A stretch of 64,000 nt of DNA from Streptomyces orinoci (GTDB lineage: Bacteria > Actinomycetota > Actinomycetes > Streptomycetales > Streptomycetaceae): contig NZ_PHNC01000020.1 in NCBI RefSeq assembly GCF_003121295.1, forward strand, positions 1 through 64,000, in the 5' to 3' direction. Position numbers and translations under genes: made by a program. The notes beneath the pieces were generated by a model. That model saw only the letters and a program-made list of their open reading frames with translations, searched no databases and had not been told where the DNA came from. Positions 61,501-64,000 of this stretch are shown here, piece after piece. How positions within the stretch are numbered: position 1 is the first letter of the stretch; the number at the start of each line of letters is the position of its first letter.

Positions 61501-64000
61501 GTGAGCGGCGGTGCGGCCGCCGGGGCCGCGGGAGCGGTCCGCTCGTCGGGGCAGCGCAGGTCCAGCCGGGCCAGCGGGGTGGTGTCGTCGCCGGTCAGCA
61601 GGCCGAGCAGATGCACCAGTTGGGCGGCCATCCGCTCCATGGTGTCCCGGCGGTAGAGGTCGGTGCTGAATTCCAGCTCGAGGGTGGTGCCCTCGCTGCC
61701 CTCTTCGACAAAGGAGAAGCCCAGCTCGAATTTGGCGAAGCCGCGCGGTGCGGACTGCCAGGGTTCGGTGCGGGTCTGCCAGAGGGAGAGCGAACGGGCC
61801 GGGCGCTGCTGGTAGTTGACCACGGCCTGGAAGTCGGGGAGGCCCCCGCCGGGGCCCAGCCCCCGGGCGGCGGACTGGAAGGCCACCTCCTGGTGACGGT
61901 ATCCGGCCACACATGCTTCGCGTACCCGGCCGAGCAGCTCGGCGATGGTGGTGGCAGCGTCGGCCTTCAGGCGCACCGGCAGCAGATTGACGAAGTAGCC
62001 GATCAGCCGCTCGGTTCCGGCCCGTCCGCGTCCGGCGGAGAGGGCGCCCAGACAGATGTCGTCCTGCTCGGTGTAGGCGGAGAGCAGGACCTGCACCGCG
62101 GCCAGGCAGAACATAAAGCGGCTCACCCCATGGCGGCGGGCCGCGCGGGCGATGCGCTCGGTCAGTCCGGCGCCCAGTGGGGTGCTTATGGTGTCGCCGT
62201 TGCCGCTGAGCACTGCCGGGCGGGGGAAGTCGGTGGCCAGATCCAGGGTGCCCGTCCAGCCCTTCAGGGTGTCCCGCCAGGCCCGTTGGGCGTCGGCCAG
62301 CAGCGTGCTCTCCCGGGCCAGTTCGGCGGTGACATGGTCGGCGTACTGGAGCGCGGGGGCGGGCAGCCGGGCGGGGTGGCCGAGTTTCGCCGCCCGGTAG
62401 AGCTCGCCCAGTTCCTCGAAGAGGACGTCGAGTGACCAGTCGTCCGCGATCACATGGTGGATGTCGAAGTGCACCAGCGCCCGGTCGGGTCCAAGGGTGA
62501 GCACCAGGGGACGGAACAGCACGGCGGAGGGATCGACGGCGGCGGACTGATCCATCAACTGCCTTGCCCGCGCCTCGCGTTCGGTCTCCGGAAGGCCGCT
62601 CAGATCCTGGTGCCGCAGGGTGATCCGGTCCCCGGTGCGCTGCCACCAGGTGCCGTCCCGGTGTTCCAGGACGGTGCGCAGGCTCCGGTGCCGTTCGGCC
62701 AGGGCGGTCAGCGCCCGGCGCAGGGCGTCCAGGTCCAGTCCGCCCCGGACCAGGAAGGTGCGGGCGATGTTGTACCGGCCGCCGGGGGCCAGCAACTCCT
62801 CGAACCAGACGCCCTGCTGTCCGGGGAGGAGGGGGATGCGCCCGCCCGCGACGGGGGGTACGGGCGGACGCTCGGGCTCCATGGCGTCGATACGCGCCGC
62901 CAGGGCCCTGATTGTGGGGGCGTCGAAGAGCGCGGCCGGGGGCAGGCGGACGGCCCACTCGGCTTCGACGCGGGCCAGGACGGTCATCGCCGACAGCGAG
63001 TCGCCGCCCAGCTCCAGGAAGGGGGTATCGGTGGAGACCGGCGCCGTGCCCAGGACGTCCTGCCAGAGGGTGCGCAGCCGGTGCTCGGTGTCGGTCTCGG
63101 GGGCCCGGAGGGGGCCTTGGGGCAGCGGGGTGTGCGCTTCGGCCAGCCGTTTGCGGTCGGTTTTGCCATTGGCGGTGACCGGCAGGGCGGGCAGTACGGT
63201 CACCGTGGCGGGGACCATGTGCTCGGGCAGGGCGGCGGCCAGATGGGCGCGCAGCTCGGTCGCGGTGGCCGGGGTGGATTCGGCGCATCCGGCGAAGGCG
63301 GCCAGGCGCGGCTCGGTGTCCCGCAGCACCACGGCGGCCTGCCGGACCGCCTGATGGGCGAGCAAGGTCCGTTCTATCTCGCCGAGTTCCACCCGGTAGC
63401 CGCGGATCTTCACCTGGTCGTCCCGGCGGCCCAGGAAGTGCAGGCTGCCATCGGGCAGGGTGCGTACCCGGTCCCCGGTGAGGTAGGCGCGGCGGCCGCG
63501 GCCGGCCGGGTCGGCGATGAAGCGCTCGGCGGTGAGCCGGGGCTGGTGCAGATAGCCGCGGGCCACCTGGTCGCCGAGGATGCACAGTTCGCCCTCTTCC
63601 CCGGGGGCGACCGGCCGTTGAGCGGCGTCCAGTACCAGGGCGGTGGTGCCGGTGAGCGGCCGGCCGATCGGCACGCCCGGCCAGCGCTCGTCATAGTCGC
63701 GCATGGCGTGCCAGCAGGCGTAGACGGTGGTCTCGGTGGGCCCATAGCCGTTGACGACGGTGGTGGCGGGAAGGGCGCGCAGGGCGCGGCGTACCGCGTT
63801 CTCGTCGGCCCGGTCGCCGCCGGAGATCAGGATGCGCAGTCCGGCGAGGTCCGGCAGGACATGGTCGGCGGCCAGCCGGAACAGCGGTGCGGCCAGGCGC
63901 AGTACGGTCACCCCGTGCCGGGCGGTCAGCCGGCCGATGTCATACACGCCGGGCTCGCCGGCCTCGGGCAGTACCAGGGTGGCGCCATTGAGCAGGGCGC
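58539..64000 (-). CDS. Nonribosomal peptide synthetase A-PCP-C-A-PCP-R (5' end outside window)
   Basis: This is a two-module synthetase whose N-terminal part lies beyond position 64000. In order it shows: an adenylation domain entered within its core (NGYGPTETTVYACW, DDQVKIRGYRVELGEIE, NGKTDRKRLAEA); a carrier site LGGDSL (Ser at 62997-62999); a condensation domain about 62850-61600 with HHVIADDWS; a second adenylation domain about 61490-60050 (YLIYTSGSTGRPRGV, NGYGPTEAAILATTH, GKVDRRQL); a carrier site LGGHSL (Ser at 59886-59888); and a terminal NAD(P)H thioester reductase (LLTGATGFVGAYLLRELL; GYAASKWAAEQL with Tyr/Lys). There is no thioesterase, so the product should leave as an aldehyde or alcohol. 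There are no epimerase domains. Confidence 0.95.
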   Translation of the reverse strand, partial: ALLNGATLVLPEAGEPGVYDIGRLTARHGVTVLRLAAPLFRLAADHVLPDLAGLRILISGGDRADENAVRRALRALPATTVVNGYGPTETTVYACWHAMRDYDERWPGVPIGRPLTGTTALVLDAAQRPVAPGEEGELCILGDQVARGYLHQPRLTAERFIADPAGRGRRAYLTGDRVRTLPDGSLHFLGRRDDQVKIRGYRVELGEIERTLLAHQAVRQAAVVLRDTEPRLAAFAGCAESTPATATELRAHLAAALPEHMVPATVTVLPALPVTANGKTDRKRLAEAHTPLPQGPLRAPETDTEHRLRTLWQDVLGTAPVSTDTPFLELGGDSLSAMTVLARVEAEWAVRLPPAALFDAPTIRALAARIDAMEPERPPVPPVAGGRIPLLPGQQGVWFEELLAPGGRYNIARTFLVRGGLDLDALRRALTALAERHRSLRTVLEHRDGTWWQRTGDRITLRHQDLSGLPETEREARARQLMDQSAAVDPSAVLFRPLVLTLGPDRALVHFDIHHVIADDWSLDVLFEELGELYRAAKLGHPARLPAPALQYADHVTAELARESTLLADAQRAWRDTLKGWTGTLDLATDFPRPAVLSGNGDTISTPLGAGLTERIARAARRHGVSRFMFCLAAVQVLLSAYTEQDDICLGALSAGRGRAGTERLIGYFVNLLPVRLKADAATTIAELLGRVREACVAGYRHQEVAFQSAARGLGPGGGLPDFQAVVNYQQRPARSLSLWQTRTEPWQSAPRGFAKFELGFSFVEEGSEGTTLELEFSTDLYRRDTMERMAAQLVHLLGLLTGDDTTPLARLDLRCPDERTAPAAPAAAPPLTLHQLFARQAAGHPDKPAVIGPHETLTYRQLDAESDRMAAWLHREGVRRTDRVAICLERSPRLMVAILGVLKAGAAYVPLDPGYPAERLAFTIEDSRAKVLVSAKDLAEELFDGRPAPRTLHIERLLDTVDDGPALSPPPDSATGSDLAYLIYTSGSTGRPRGVMTEHRSVVNTLRGSLDRHPFDETDIWLQLTSPGFDVAAFEQFMPLISGGTVVYCPDTDRRDGHALTRLLSRHRVSVLVTVPSLLRALGRPDLAGVRVLVVAGEPADIHDTRHFARDRVVINGYGPTEAAILATTHQAAADDPRARVPIGTPLPGTTALVRDRHGRPAATGIPGELYLGGAGVARGYWNNPEQTERLFGDVPALGPGRLYRTGDRVRLLADGSLDYLGRLDDQIKLRGFRIELGEVESALAGLPEVDGAAAAVQGTGPDAELLAFVTLSDATAEPAALRDRLAHRLPKHMIPSTILAVDRIPTTSHGKVDRRQLIGRAAELRAHTAGPTEQPATAGERTMLRLWQRVLDAPVPSLDADFFGLGGHSLRIIRLLDLIEQDCGIRIPVRDFLAAPTVRATARLLGRRPQGQRQLMPVEPSAARLDPAVRFPRTGPAPRQESGPVLLTGATGFVGAYLLRELLHRTEGEVICLVRAGSPEEGRRRLTEAAIRYGLPPEPPGPRVEALPGDLALPGLGLTAEVCEDLAHRVVAVFHAGAQVHHLSGYQRLAPANVRGTEELLRIAGAGRPAWFHHLSTLSVFTERPGERMITERTRAGGERHSQGRGYAASKWAAEQLLTQATARGALTRLHRLGRAGAATGNGATSLDDMFSRMLISCVELGCYPLHRRLAFNVLPVDLMARALVALALSDAGPGSVHHLHHGRDTTLAEYLAVHDRRRGTRTPGVPLTEWVARLRDMARDGTELPAVAYQDHLRELAESPDDAPATRWDNRRTLTELSRLGVQLPSPDEPFIERAWDYLDHARATHRTSPAGKAEA

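Noticed and set aside
60957..62435. A 492-codon plus-strand frame over the NRPS
   Set aside because: It is an antisense shadow of condensation and adenylation domains.

Overview
The window is very GC-rich, uses GTG and TTG starts freely, and carries typical Streptomyces families: roadblock/LC7, DUF4239, a DUF3516-type helicase, LysX, PadR and MarR regulators, and sugar ABC systems without their own ATPase. It is best read as chromosomal DNA of a Streptomyces or close relative. I see no rRNA, tRNA, integrase, transposase or CRISPR array.

Left end (1-14,958): a minus-strand type I polyketide synthase runs off the left edge. It has KS-AT-DH-cMT-ER-KR order, a fully reducing module with an embedded C-methyltransferase. 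Divergent to it are a gamma-carbonic-anhydrase-like protein and the lutABC lactate-oxidation operon. Then come a half-size ABC exporter and a divergent MarR regulator sharing a palindromic operator, a secreted PNGase A-type amidase and a YdjM-type membrane protein.

Middle (15,000-34,000) is mostly housekeeping or core-like: a DUF3516-type helicase, a roadblock protein, an alpha/beta-hydrolase divergent from a PadR regulator over a 24-bp perfect palindrome, a secreted phosphoesterase, an MFS transporter, a TolB-like protein, a SNF2 ATPase, a PI-PLC/GDPD-like enzyme divergent from a phosphodiester glycosidase, an encapsulin shell protein of the cyclic-nucleotide-domain (family 2B) type without a neighbouring cargo enzyme, and lysX.

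Accessory island (34,000-45,800): GC is visibly lower in places and relics are frequent. A roughly 840-bp direct repeat, carrying a small secreted protein and a ricin-type lectin, brackets about 9.3 kb. The second copy of the first gene is truncated and frameshifted. Inside lies the most interesting item, a minus-strand three-gene set. It consists of a 63-residue RiPP-like precursor with two identical FNNQPTWDNW core repeats, a pentapeptide-repeat protein, and a protein with an HxD...H iron-site-like pattern. Around it are an ASCH gene with two lesions, a TPR-regulator fragment, a primase/polymerase-like protein, an XRE regulator, an aminoglycoside-phosphotransferase-like protein and relics of Nudix and nucleotide-sugar dehydrogenase genes.

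Right part (45,800-56,400) is a coherent catabolic locus: a LacI regulator with operator, a sugar ABC importer (binding lipoprotein and two permeases), a GH5-type mannosidase, a GH85 endo-beta-N-acetylglucosaminidase and a GH38 alpha-mannosidase. Together these would release, import and dismantle high-mannose N-glycans.

Right end (57,100-64,000): a minus-strand NRPS (A-PCP-C-A-PCP-reductase, cut by the edge) translationally coupled to a cytochrome P450 and followed by a ferredoxin. This is a second biosynthetic cluster, separate from the PKS.
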